Source: CAZZEX01 sp964653285 (GTDB lineage: Bacteria > Chloroflexota > Anaerolineae > B4-G1). Taken from it: a DNA stretch of 7,090 nucleotides. This document shows positions 1 through 6,850 of the stretch, one piece after another. The stretch's first letter is position 1. Each line of letters begins with the position of its first letter. The stretch covers positions 1-7,090 of the forward strand of contig CAZZEX010000159.1 in the NCBI GenBank assembly GCA_964653285.1, in the 5' to 3' direction. Under the pieces are notes generated by a model. That model saw only the letters and a list, made by a program, of their open reading frames with translations, made no database searches and was not told the DNA's origin. The translations under genes and the position numbers were made by a program.

Positions 1-2
1 TC

Positions 3-1397
3 CCCAACGAGTTGGGGAGTCCGGAACTCAAACCACGGGAATTCCCAAAGACCCTCATTTTTTTGGTCATCTCGGTTCTTCTGGTTGCTCAAACACCAGC
101 CGAGGCCGGACGGCCGAAAGTAATAGGGGATCAATGGCGCACCGGCGCACCATCTAAAGAGACGCTCGCAGATCACGCCCTGTGGACAAAAGCAATAGGA
201 GATCAGACATACCTTGAAGAATGTTACAGTGTACAAAAAACAGATGATAATGGATATATTCTTGCCGGGAGGCGCTCTCTTTCTACGCAGGGAGCCAAAT
301 CAAAAGTATTTCTGGTAAAAACAAATTTCAACGGTGACGTACAATGGTCGAAAGAAATTGACCCCGGCTTTAATGATCATTCAAGGGGATTAAGTGTATT
401 ACAGGCCGATGACGGAGGCTATGTTATTGCCGGCTGGGCTGAAACCCCTACCAAAGGTACTCAGGGATATCTTATCAAGACAAACTCAACAGGTACTGTG
501 CAATGGGATTATGTATATGGAGGCGACGACGACGATTCATTTGAATCGGTCAGCAAAACATCTGACGGTGGATATATTCTTGCCGGGCATACTGTATCGT
601 ATGCGCACCTTGGATATAGCGATGCCTGGCTTATGAAAGTGAATTCTGATGGTCAGGTTATATGGGATACAGTGCATGGAGGCACAGGGAATGAATGGGC
701 GTATGAAGTAATCCAAACAACAGATGGCGGTTATATCTTTTCAGGAAGCACAAGTTCGGAAGAGACCTTCGACATTGACGACGAGGCTGTCTTTATTGTC
801 AAAACGGATAACTCCGGATATCCACAATGGTTTAAAACGTTTGATCTGTCAACTTATGGCTCTGAAGAAGCAGAATCAATCGAGCAAACAGCCGATAACG
901 GATATATTATCGGCGGTTGGTATGAAGCAGGCAGTGATCCCGGTGTTCCTTTCCTGATAAAAACATCTTCAAGTGGAGATGAGCAATGGAGACATTTTTA
1001 TAATCTTGCTTCTAATGATGTTTTTTCTTCAGTTGATATTGCTGACGATGGAGGTTATATCGCTGCTGGGAGAACAAACTCAACCGGAAATGGTTCTTAT
1101 GATGCTTTAGTGATTAAAACAGACGCTTCAGGAAATGAGGAATGGTGCGACGTTTATGGCGGGAGTGATTATGATGCCGCCTATTCAATTCAACAAACCG
1201 GTGATGGAGGATACATTATTGGAGGGAAGGCTGTTGGATTACAGTGGGCAGGGGGAACCGACATGTACCTGATCCGCATCTATGACCATTTTGTTTATTT
1301 ACCATTAATCAGTAACTACAGACAGGGTGCGGTTGGGGCAGAGCATCAGACTCAACGCAGAGGCGCAGAGACGCCAAGAAAATCAAGTATCAGATGA
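3..1397 (+). CDS. Secreted seven-repeat (beta-propeller-like) protein, copy A, 5' end missing
   Basis: This is the left copy of the gene at 2798-4300. The shared part is identical in protein sequence. The frame is open to the window edge, so the true start lies outside. By comparison with the other copy, about 38 codons are missing, including the first hydrophobic segment. The TTG at 12 is in frame but has no ribosome binding site and is not a likely start. What remains includes the hydrophobic segment LIFLVISVLLVAQTPAEA, a likely signal peptide, and all seven repeats with their DGGYI..AG, IKT(D/N)..G and W signatures. Whether this copy is expressed depends on upstream sequence that cannot be seen. 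Confidence 0.85.
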   Translation, partial: PNELGSPELKPREFPKTLIFLVISVLLVAQTPAEAGRPKVIGDQWRTGAPSKETLADHALWTKAIGDQTYLEECYSVQKTDDNGYILAGRRSLSTQGAKSKVFLVKTNFNGDVQWSKEIDPGFNDHSRGLSVLQADDGGYVIAGWAETPTKGTQGYLIKTNSTGTVQWDYVYGGDDDDSFESVSKTSDGGYILAGHTVSYAHLGYSDAWLMKVNSDGQVIWDTVHGGTGNEWAYEVIQTTDGGYIFSGSTSSEETFDIDDEAVFIVKTDNSGYPQWFKTFDLSTYGSEEAESIEQTADNGYIIGGWYEAGSDPGVPFLIKTSSSGDEQWRHFYNLASNDVFSSVDIADDGGYIAAGRTNSTGNGSYDALVIKTDASGNEEWCDVYGGSDYDAAYSIQQTGDGGYIIGGKAVGLQWAGGTDMYLIRIYDHFVYLPLISNYRQGAVGAEHQTQRRGAETPRKSSIR

Positions 1398-1480
1398 ATG
1401 TTCCTTAGCCAAATGTCTCGATATCTTCAAAATATTGAAATGTTGCTTAAGAATCTCTGCGCCTTTGCGTCTCTGCGTTA
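1354..1480. repeat. Inverted AACGCAGAG-type dispersed repeat (copy A)
   Basis: The left arm, starting AACGCAGAGGCGCAGAG at 1354, and the right arm, ending TCTCTGCGTT near 1479, are imperfect inverted repeats about 28 nt long around a spacer of about 70 nt. Arms of this AACGCAGAGRCGCAGAG type are common dispersed intergenic repeats in environmental bacteria. The left arm lies inside the 3' end of the propeller gene and encodes its last residues (TQRRGAETPRK), so the element probably inserted there and extended the reading frame. A hairpin here could also act as a transcription end for the converging genes, but there is no U-tract, so that is only a possibility. Confidence 0.8.
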
Positions 1481-1513
1481 AAAATCGCCCTTTTTGCAGG
1501 GGAGTCTTTGATC

Positions 1514-1606
1514 ATTCCCAATGGGGGTGAGAGAGGGAGGGCATCCCCCCCGGTGGCCCCCCCCTTTCATCCCCCCATTGGGGGGGAAAGAGGGGGGGGG
1601 CGATGC
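1514..1606. repeat. C/G-rich low-complexity repeat (copy A)
   Basis: Two related units occur in a row: CCCAATGGGGGTGAGAGAGGG, and further on CCCATTGGGGGGGAAAGAGGG. They are separated by long C runs. On the minus strand this DNA follows directly on the truncated glycosyltransferase start and is read in frame as a proline/glycine-rich tail, so it marks the break point of that gene. The G runs on the plus strand could form a G-quadruplex. The same block, with equal run lengths, lies at 4417-4509. Confidence 0.75.
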
Positions 1607-1729
1607 CAGAAACGAGAGCACCGCCACTTCGTGCCGCTCCGCCAGGCCGGAGATGAGCCCCCAGTTGCGCAGCGCCGTCCCCTTCTGGGGCGGGTAGGGG
1701 AGTTGAGGAGTGAGGAACAGGATTCTCAT
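1604..1729 (-). pseudogene. Glycosyltransferase N-terminal fragment, copy A
   Basis: The first 42 codons on the minus strand read MRILFLTPQLPYPP, then KGTALRNWGLI and a HEVAVLSFLA end. This is the typical first beta strand, glycine/proline loop and helix of a GT-B family 4 type glycosyltransferase, which is normally about 350-420 residues long. Homology ends at codon 42, where the C/G-rich repeat begins. The frame continues as junk to a stop at 1478. The ATG overlaps the stop codon of the intI remnant (ATGA, 1726-1729). The fragment is identical to the one at 4507-4632 and cannot form a working enzyme. Confidence 0.75.
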
Positions 1730-1864
1730 CGTTGATCCAGTGGGCTGCGCACGGCCAGGCCACCCCGGTTAAGCACGTGGGTGTAGATCATCGTCGTTTT
1801 CACGTCCTTATGGCCGAGGAGTTCCTGGACGGTGTGGATGTCGTAGCCGTTTTCGAGCAGGTGG
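1726..1864 (-). pseudogene. intI: 3' remnant of integron integrase gene (intI), copy A
   Basis: These 139 bases match the last 46 codons (including the stop) of the full intI at 4629-5669. They cover the GYDI.TVQELLGH motif and the MIYTH tyrosine motif. One base differs, T1835, which changes the Arg of GYDIRTVQ (residue 311 of the full protein) to His. Upstream of 1864 on the plus map, homology ends abruptly and the N-terminal domain, catalytic box I and the HxxR motif are all missing, so this is a dead fragment. It shows that the duplication included, or was broken within, intI. Confidence 0.9.
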
Positions 1865-1929
1865 TCACAATCGGCAAGTTGTTTTCTCTGGCTCACTCCT
1901 ACTGGACGACCAAGCCCATTCTACCCCAC

Positions 1930-2695
1930 CTCGCTCACCCGTGCAAGTCGGCACTGAGAACAGATGGAAGTCTTCCTATACGTGCAACTCTCATATCCCC
2001 TCTGACTATGCAGGTTCTCTGGCTCTACCGACGGGCTAACTAGCGGGAACGTGAATGTGCAGGGATATAGAATCACCTTGCAGCATTTGCGTTGTCCGCG
2101 AGAATCATGATCTGCTACTTGCAGACTTGCGGCCTGGCCGCGCTATGCAGTAGCGTGCAATCCCTGTACAAACAGGTACTTCTGCGACAGAGATCAGCGG
2201 AAGCCAGTCAGTTCTATTACCTTTGTACTATTGACAACTCTTGGTCTGTCGTGGTATTTTGTATATTGGTGCAGTAACGGAAATATGGCCGCTGCAGCAG
2301 AGAGAAGCATGCAGATGCCCGAGTTCCTGACCCTTCTTTGTCTCTCAATGATGCTCGGCAGAGCTTTGCGGTATCGTGGACACGGCCCTGGGCGATTGAG
2401 GCTGGTGAGTCGCAAGACAAAATGCTTCCCTTCTCCCATGCCAGAGCAGCGATCCACTGCGAGAATCCCTCCTGTCCACCGCCCGTTCAAGAATCTCCTC
2501 ATCCACCGTGGAACTTCAGCGTTTCGGCCCTGCCCTCACCTCCATAGTGCTACCCCTTGTACCAGCCCTGGGTATATTTCTGCGGCAGAAATCCGCCCTT
2601 CGAGCGATTACCATGTACGCATGGTGGCAGGGGGAGTGCTATGGCTCAGATGAACTACCCCCATGCTCCAGATGGTTGTAAGCCGGGTGAGCGAG
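1930..2695. repeat. 12-nt inverted repeat pair framing most of the spacer
   Basis: CTCGCTCACCCG at 1930-1941 is the exact reverse complement of CGGGTGAGCGAG at 2684-2695. The pair frames 766 bp, which is the size of a small insertion sequence or MITE-like element. The bases outside the two arms show no obvious target duplication and no transposase is readable between them. A chance match of this length in about 900 bp is uncommon but possible. Confidence 0.3.
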
Positions 2696-2785
2696 TTGTG
2701 TTCAACATTTAGACTACAGCCCAATAGGTTCTGTGAGCATATCTGGCTTTTCGGAGGCTTTTGATCCATACGTTTATGTAAATAC

Positions 2786-2791
2786 AAGGAG
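2786..2791 (+). promoter_or_regulatory. Ribosome binding site of the propeller gene
   Basis: AAGGAG lies 6 nt upstream of the ATG at 2798 and fixes this start over later in-frame candidates such as the TTG at 2915. AT-rich sequence just upstream (TTGATC near 2761 and TTTATGTAAAT near 2773) could hold promoter elements, but they are not well enough spaced to call. Confidence 0.75.
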
Positions 2792-2797
2792 ACGACA

Positions 2798-4300
2798 ATG
2801 AAATCTTTAAGACTAACGAATTGGTTAATCATTTTTGGCTCTCTGGGAACTGCCGTGGCGGGCACACTGGAGGCCCGAACTTGTTCGGGTTCCTCGCACC
2901 GCATCCCCAACGAGTTGGGGAGTCCGGAACTCAAACCACGGGAATTCCCAAAGACCCTCATTTTTTTGGTCATCTCGGTTCTTCTGGTTGCTCAAACACC
3001 AGCCGAGGCCGGACGGCCGAAAGTAATAGGGGATCAATGGCGCACCGGCGCACCATCTAAAGAGACGCTCGCAGATCACGCCCTGTGGACAAAAGCAATA
3101 GGAGATCAGACATACCTTGAAGAATGTTACAGTGTACAAAAAACAGATGATAATGGATATATTCTTGCCGGGAGGCGCTCTCTTTCTACGCAGGGAGCCA
3201 AATCAAAAGTATTTCTGGTAAAAACAAATTTCAACGGTGACGTACAATGGTCGAAAGAAATTGACCCCGGCTTTAATGATCATTCAAGGGGATTAAGTGT
3301 ATTACAGGCCGATGACGGAGGCTATGTTATTGCCGGCTGGGCTGAAACCCCTACCAAAGGTACTCAGGGATATCTTATCAAGACAAACTCAACAGGTACT
3401 GTGCAATGGGATTATGTATATGGAGGCGACGACGACGATTCATTTGAATCGGTCAGCAAAACATCTGACGGTGGATATATTCTTGCCGGGCATACTGTAT
3501 CGTATGCGCACCTTGGATATAGCGATGCCTGGCTTATGAAAGTGAATTCTGATGGTCAGGTTATATGGGATACAGTGCATGGAGGCACAGGGAATGAATG
3601 GGCGTATGAAGTAATCCAAACAACAGATGGCGGTTATATCTTTTCAGGAAGCACAAGTTCGGAAGAGACCTTCGACATTGACGACGAGGCTGTCTTTATT
3701 GTCAAAACGGATAACTCCGGATATCCACAATGGTTTAAAACGTTTGATCTGTCAACTTATGGCTCTGAAGAAGCAGAATCAATCGAGCAAACAGCCGATA
3801 ACGGATATATTATCGGCGGTTGGTATGAAGCAGGCAGTGATCCCGGTGTTCCTTTCCTGATAAAAACATCTTCAAGTGGAGATGAGCAATGGAGACATTT
3901 TTATAATCTTGCTTCTAATGATGTTTTTTCTTCAGTTGATATTGCTGACGATGGAGGTTATATCGCTGCTGGGAGAACAAACTCAACCGGAAATGGTTCT
4001 TATGATGCTTTAGTGATTAAAACAGACGCTTCAGGAAATGAGGAATGGTGCGACGTTTATGGCGGGAGTGATTATGATGCCGCCTATTCAATTCAACAAA
4101 CCGGTGATGGAGGATACATTATTGGAGGGAAGGCTGTTGGATTACAGTGGGCAGGGGGAACCGACATGTACCTGATCCGCATCTATGACCATTTTGTTTA
4201 TTTACCATTAATCAGTAACTACAGACAGGGTGCGGTTGGGGCAGAGCATCAGACTCAACGCAGAGGCGCAGAGACGCCAAGAAAATCAAGTATCAGATGA
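2798..4300 (+). CDS. Secreted seven-repeat (beta-propeller-like) protein, full copy B
   Basis: This is a 500-residue protein of unknown function. Residues 1-22 hold a first hydrophobic stretch (NWLIIFGSLGTAVAG). Residues 23-52 are encoded by a palindromic DNA repeat. Residues 53-71 form a second hydrophobic stretch ending VAQTPAEA, a plausible signal peptidase site. From about residue 97 there are seven units of 50-56 residues. Most share W at the start, a DGGYI..(A/G)G core and a (L/V)IKT(D/N)..G end, which suggests a seven-bladed propeller. Near the C-terminus HFVYLPLISNYR resembles a motif frequent in secreted Chloroflexota proteins. The last 20 or so residues come from the AACGCAGAG repeat. 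It converges with the intI/glycosyltransferase strand. It is probably exported to the cell surface; binding and scaffold roles are only guesses. Confidence 0.85.
   Translation: MKSLRLTNWLIIFGSLGTAVAGTLEARTCSGSSHRIPNELGSPELKPREFPKTLIFLVISVLLVAQTPAEAGRPKVIGDQWRTGAPSKETLADHALWTKAIGDQTYLEECYSVQKTDDNGYILAGRRSLSTQGAKSKVFLVKTNFNGDVQWSKEIDPGFNDHSRGLSVLQADDGGYVIAGWAETPTKGTQGYLIKTNSTGTVQWDYVYGGDDDDSFESVSKTSDGGYILAGHTVSYAHLGYSDAWLMKVNSDGQVIWDTVHGGTGNEWAYEVIQTTDGGYIFSGSTSSEETFDIDDEAVFIVKTDNSGYPQWFKTFDLSTYGSEEAESIEQTADNGYIIGGWYEAGSDPGVPFLIKTSSSGDEQWRHFYNLASNDVFSSVDIADDGGYIAAGRTNSTGNGSYDALVIKTDASGNEEWCDVYGGSDYDAAYSIQQTGDGGYIIGGKAVGLQWAGGTDMYLIRIYDHFVYLPLISNYRQGAVGAEHQTQRRGAETPRKSSIR
2868..2936 (+). repeat. 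Palindromic repeat inserted in the propeller gene's 5' end
   Basis: Two near-contiguous hairpins lie inside the coding region: CCCGAAC-TT-GTTCGGG (2874-2889) and CCCCAAC-GA-GTTGGGG (2905-2920), followed by AGTCCGGAACTC. They encode a polar stretch (EARTCSGSSHRIPNELGSPEL) that splits two hydrophobic segments, which is unexpected in an ordinary signal peptide. This looks like a palindromic dispersed repeat that entered the gene in frame. The second hairpin is also the very start of the window (2-17), so the left long repeat is cut within this element. Confidence 0.65.
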
Positions 4301-4383
4301 ATGTTCCTTAGCCAAATGTCTCGATATCTTCAAAATATTGAAATGTTGCTTAAGAATCTCTGCGCCTTTGCGTCTCTGCGTTA
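4257..4383. repeat. Inverted AACGCAGAG-type dispersed repeat (copy B)
   Basis: This is identical to the element at 1354-1480. The arms are AACGCAGAGGCGCAGAG at 4257 and TCTCTGCGTT ending at 4382. The left arm forms the 3' coding end of the propeller gene, and the TGA at 4298-4300 falls between the arms. Confidence 0.8.
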
Positions 4384-4416
4384 AAAATCGCCCTTTTTGC
4401 AGGGGAGTCTTTGATC

Positions 4417-4509
4417 ATTCCCAATGGGGGTGAGAGAGGGAGGGCATCCCCCCCGGTGGCCCCCCCCTTTCATCCCCCCATTGGGGGGGAAAGAGGGGGG
4501 GGGCGATGC
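4417..4509. repeat. C/G-rich low-complexity repeat (copy B)
   Basis: This is identical to 1514-1606: two units built on CCCAATGGGGG and CCCATTGGGGG with GAGAGGG-like tails and long C runs. It interrupts the glycosyltransferase reading frame on the minus strand right after codon 42. Confidence 0.75.
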
Positions 4510-4628
4510 CAGAAACGAGAGCACCGCCACTTCGTGCCGCTCCGCCAGGCCGGAGATGAGCCCCCAGTTGCGCAGCGCCGTCCCCTTCTGGGGCGGGTAG
4601 GGGAGTTGAGGAGTGAGGAACAGGATTC

Positions 4629-4632
<4 letters not shown>
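4507..4632 (-). pseudogene. Glycosyltransferase N-terminal fragment overlapping the intI stop, copy B
   Basis: The minus strand encodes MRILFLTPQLPYPP, KGTALRNWGLI and HEVAVLSFLA, matching the first 42 residues typical of a family 4 (GT-B) glycosyltransferase. The rest of the enzyme is absent. The C/G-rich repeat follows and the frame ends at 4381 after a proline/glycine tail. The ATG overlaps the intI stop codon as ATGA (4629-4632), an arrangement usual for translationally coupled genes. Either intI landed exactly ahead of a glycosyltransferase gene, or a real two-gene operon was later truncated by the repeat. It is non-functional as an enzyme; the N-terminal identity is fairly sure. Confidence 0.75.
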
Positions 4633-5669
<1,037 letters not shown>

Positions 5670-5686
5670 AAGCTCCTTGGGGGATT

Positions 5687-5714
5687 ATTATAAGGGAAAT
5701 TCAGCATAACGCAA
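5687..5714 (-). promoter_or_regulatory. Candidate intI promoter
   Basis: On the minus strand TTGCGT (5714-5709), a 16-bp spacer and TATAAT (5692-5687) lie just upstream of the AAGGAG and ATG at 5669, so the transcript would have a short leader. No clear LexA box was found around it, although many integrase genes are under SOS control. A GCGTAA/TTACGC inverted repeat at 5745-5769 lies between this promoter and attI and could be a protein-binding site. Confidence 0.5.
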
Positions 5715-5793
5715 ATGAAAAGGAAGTTATATGGAAATCTTTCTGCGTAAGTAGAACAGAAGATTACGCCGATATTATTCGGCATACTGACAT

Positions 5794-5800
5794 GTTAGGT
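5794..5800 (+). other. attI: attI recombination core site
   Basis: GTTAGGT fits the GTTRRRY core consensus, with crossover between G5794 and T5795. It lies about 125 bp upstream of the intI ATG, on the expected side. The full attI site would extend leftward into 5730-5793, where small inverted repeats (GCGTAA/TTACGC at 5745-5769; GCCGA/TCGGC at 5768-5783) may be integrase-binding arms. The call is firm because the bases after the crossover (TTAGGTTCCGGC) pair exactly with the start of the first attC at 6693-6705. Confidence 0.88.
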
Positions 5801-5835
5801 TCCGGCATTAAGCTATTCAGCTCTCTGGGGATACC

Positions 5836-5843
5836 GAGGAGGT
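5836..5843 (+). promoter_or_regulatory. Ribosome binding site of cassette 1 gene
   Basis: GAGGAGGT lies 9 nt before the ATG at 5853. An earlier ATG at 5845 is only 1 nt from this site and opens a three-codon frame, so it is not the start. The same octamer precedes the cassette 2 gene. Confidence 0.75.
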
Positions 5844-5852
5844 AATGACACA

Positions 5853-6680
5853 ATGAAGACTATTAACAAGACTGGCCGTGAGCTAGAGCGTCGAGTAGCC
5901 GCGATTTATCGTGCACTTGGAGCACGACTCGTGGAGCATGATGTCGCACTAGCGGGAAACCAAATCGATGCCTACGTCGAGGAAGAGACCCCATCGGGCG
6001 TGCTCATGAGGACAGTCATTGAGGTCAAGGATTACTCCAGGCCTGTAGGCATAGATGTGGTTAACTCCTTCGGAGCAATCGCTGAACTGCTTCGGTCACG
6101 AGGTTTGATTGACAGTGCTATGATAGTGTCCAGTGAGGGCTTCACCAAACCCGCGCGAGCAGCAGCTCAGACATACAGGATTGTGCTTCTCGAAATTGCA
6201 GACTTGGAGCAACGTGTTCAAGGAATGCAACAGGAATTCGAGCGAGCCGAAAGAGAGATCGATCAGGAGTACCTAGCAGCGCAAACTGCGCCTTCGCGGT
6301 CGAAGCGTATATTCGTTGTGATGCCGTTCACAAGCGAGTTTGATGATGTCTACGTTCTTGGTATCCGTGATGTAGCCGAAAAGATAGGACTTGTTGTAGA
6401 GCGCGCCGACGACGTGGAGCACAATGAAAACATCCTCGACTTCATCCAAGAGAAGATTCGAACTTCAGACACAATAGTTGCAGATACCACTGGGCAGAAT
6501 CCTAATGTCTTCTATGAAGTGGGGTACTCACATGCGGTGGGAAAGCCGACCATAATCATCAGCCGCAAAGGCAGCAATGTCCCCTTTGATCTACAATCGC
6601 TTAATCACATCTTCTATGAAACAATCGTGCAACTACGGGAAAGATTGGAGAAACGATTAAGAGCAACTCTGGACCTATGA
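5853..6680 (+). CDS. Mrr-like nuclease fused to a nucleoside deoxyribosyltransferase/TIR-like domain
   Basis: This 275-residue protein is a likely cytoplasmic, two-domain defence effector. Residues 5-120 read as an Mrr-type PD-(D/E)xK restriction endonuclease domain: E12 in the first helix, D39 (NQIDA), E57-x-K59 (IEVKDY), then the GFTKPARAAA and LLEIADLE end typical of the Mrr catalytic fold. Residues 120-148 are a charged, probably coiled linker. Residues 150-258 begin KRIFVVMPF and hold RADD, a run of IQEKIRTSDTIVAD and NPNVFYEVGYSHAVGKP. This is the signature of nucleoside 2-deoxyribosyltransferase-like proteins related to TIR NADases, with E222 the likely catalytic glutamate. By inference, one domain senses or cleaves a nucleotide and the other cuts DNA. 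All key residues are present. Mrr domains may bind rather than cut, so the activity is untested. Confidence 0.82.
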   Translation: MKTINKTGRELERRVAAIYRALGARLVEHDVALAGNQIDAYVEEETPSGVLMRTVIEVKDYSRPVGIDVVNSFGAIAELLRSRGLIDSAMIVSSEGFTKPARAAAQTYRIVLLEIADLEQRVQGMQQEFERAEREIDQEYLAAQTAPSRSKRIFVVMPFTSEFDDVYVLGIRDVAEKIGLVVERADDVEHNENILDFIQEKIRTSDTIVADTTGQNPNVFYEVGYSHAVGKPTIIISRKGSNVPFDLQSLNHIFYETIVQLRERLEKRLRATLDL

Positions 6681-6692
6681 TTCAATGTTGCG

Positions 6693-6829
6693 GCCGGAAC
6701 CTAACCAGCGCATGCACGCGACTTGGCTAATCGGCGCGCTTTTCAAGTTTCTCACGCGCATTTTAGTTCACTTTCCAGCGACGGCACTCACGCCGCACCC
6801 GCCAAGCGCGTGATGCGCGACCGTTGGGC
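6693..6829 (+). repeat. attC: attC recombination site of cassette 1
   Basis: The R'' core ACCTAAC (6699-6705) fits RYYYAAC, and the R' core GTTGGGC (6823-6829) fits GTTRRRY. Between them, GCGCAT (6708-6713), CACGCG (6715-6720) and CTTGGC (6722-6727) pair exactly with ATGCGC (6813-6818), CGCGTG (6807-6812) and GCCAAG (6801-6806). G6714 and A6721 are left unpaired, which are the extrahelical bases IntI needs to choose the bottom strand. The 73-nt loop makes it a long attC. Confidence 0.95.
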
Positions 6830-6850
6830 GGCCAGTTGAGGAGGTCACAG

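Larger units (their letters stand above)
1..1864. repeat. Long direct repeat, copy A (1.86 kb, cut by window start)
   Basis: This block recurs at 2904-4767 with a constant offset of 2903 bp. Reading both copies side by side, I found a single difference: T1835 here versus C4738 there. The long C and G runs have the same lengths in both copies. Identity stops sharply after base 1864: here GTGG is followed by TCACAATC, there by GTAGCGAA. The left end is unknown because the window begins inside the repeat. The block contains the secreted repeat protein, two short dispersed repeats, a glycosyltransferase fragment and the 3' end of intI. Such high identity including non-coding DNA points to a recent duplication, gene conversion, or an assembly artefact. 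Confidence 0.97.
1865..2797. other. Unique spacer between the repeat copies, no recognisable gene
   Basis: This 933 bp stretch separates the copies. The open frames here (for example 2231-2653 on + and 2194-2502 on -) overlap one another, are rich in Arg, Ser, Pro and Cys, and show no domain I recognise, so I call none. It holds several small inverted repeats: CCTGT/ACAGG at 2163-2176, ATTTCTGC/GCAGAAAT at 2576-2592, and a 12-nt inverted pair at 1930-1941 and 2684-2695. The last hundred bases hold the leader of the propeller gene. It may be a decayed mobile element or gene remnant, but I cannot name it. Confidence 0.5.
5795..6823 (+). mobile_element. Integron gene cassette 1 (complete, 1029 bp)
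   Basis: The cassette runs from the TT after the attI crossover to the G before the next crossover. In the excised circle, G6823 joins T5795, giving GTTAGGTTCCGGC, the exact reverse complement of GCCGGAACCTAAC at 6693-6705. That rebuilds a complete attC stem and proves the boundaries by sequence alone. It carries one gene on the plus strand with its own ribosome binding site and only a 58-nt leader. It is the first cassette, so it was probably the latest one inserted and is best placed for expression. Confidence 0.93.

Noticed and set aside
12..14. TTG as the start of the left propeller gene
   Set aside because: The frame is open to the window edge and matches codon 40 of the intact copy, so this is an internal leucine codon, with no ribosome binding site.
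1768..1774. GTTAAGC as a second recombination core site
   Set aside because: It fits GTTRRRY but lies inside the intI coding remnant, is repeated in the intact gene, and has no paired arm. The motif is short enough to occur by chance.
2231..2653. Plus-strand frame of 140 codons in the spacer
   Set aside because: It overlaps equally long frames on both strands, has no good ribosome binding site, odd composition, and no recognisable domain.
2593..2670. Group II intron domain V-like hairpin in the spacer
   Set aside because: CCATG-TACG-CATGG near 2609 caught the eye because such introns associate with attC sites, but the conserved domain V pattern is not there and no reverse transcriptase is encoded.
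5743..5759. Possible LexA (SOS) box upstream of intI
   Set aside because: CTG and CAG are 11 bases apart instead of 10 and the flanking consensus is missing.
5845..5856. Three-codon ATG ACA CAA TGA leader peptide overlapping the cassette 1 start
   Set aside because: The ribosome binding site is only 1 nt from this ATG, too close to use, so it is probably chance.
6824..6826. TTG as the start of the cassette 2 gene
   Set aside because: It is part of the GTTGGGC recombination core. The ATG at 6851 has GAGGAGGT 5 nt upstream.
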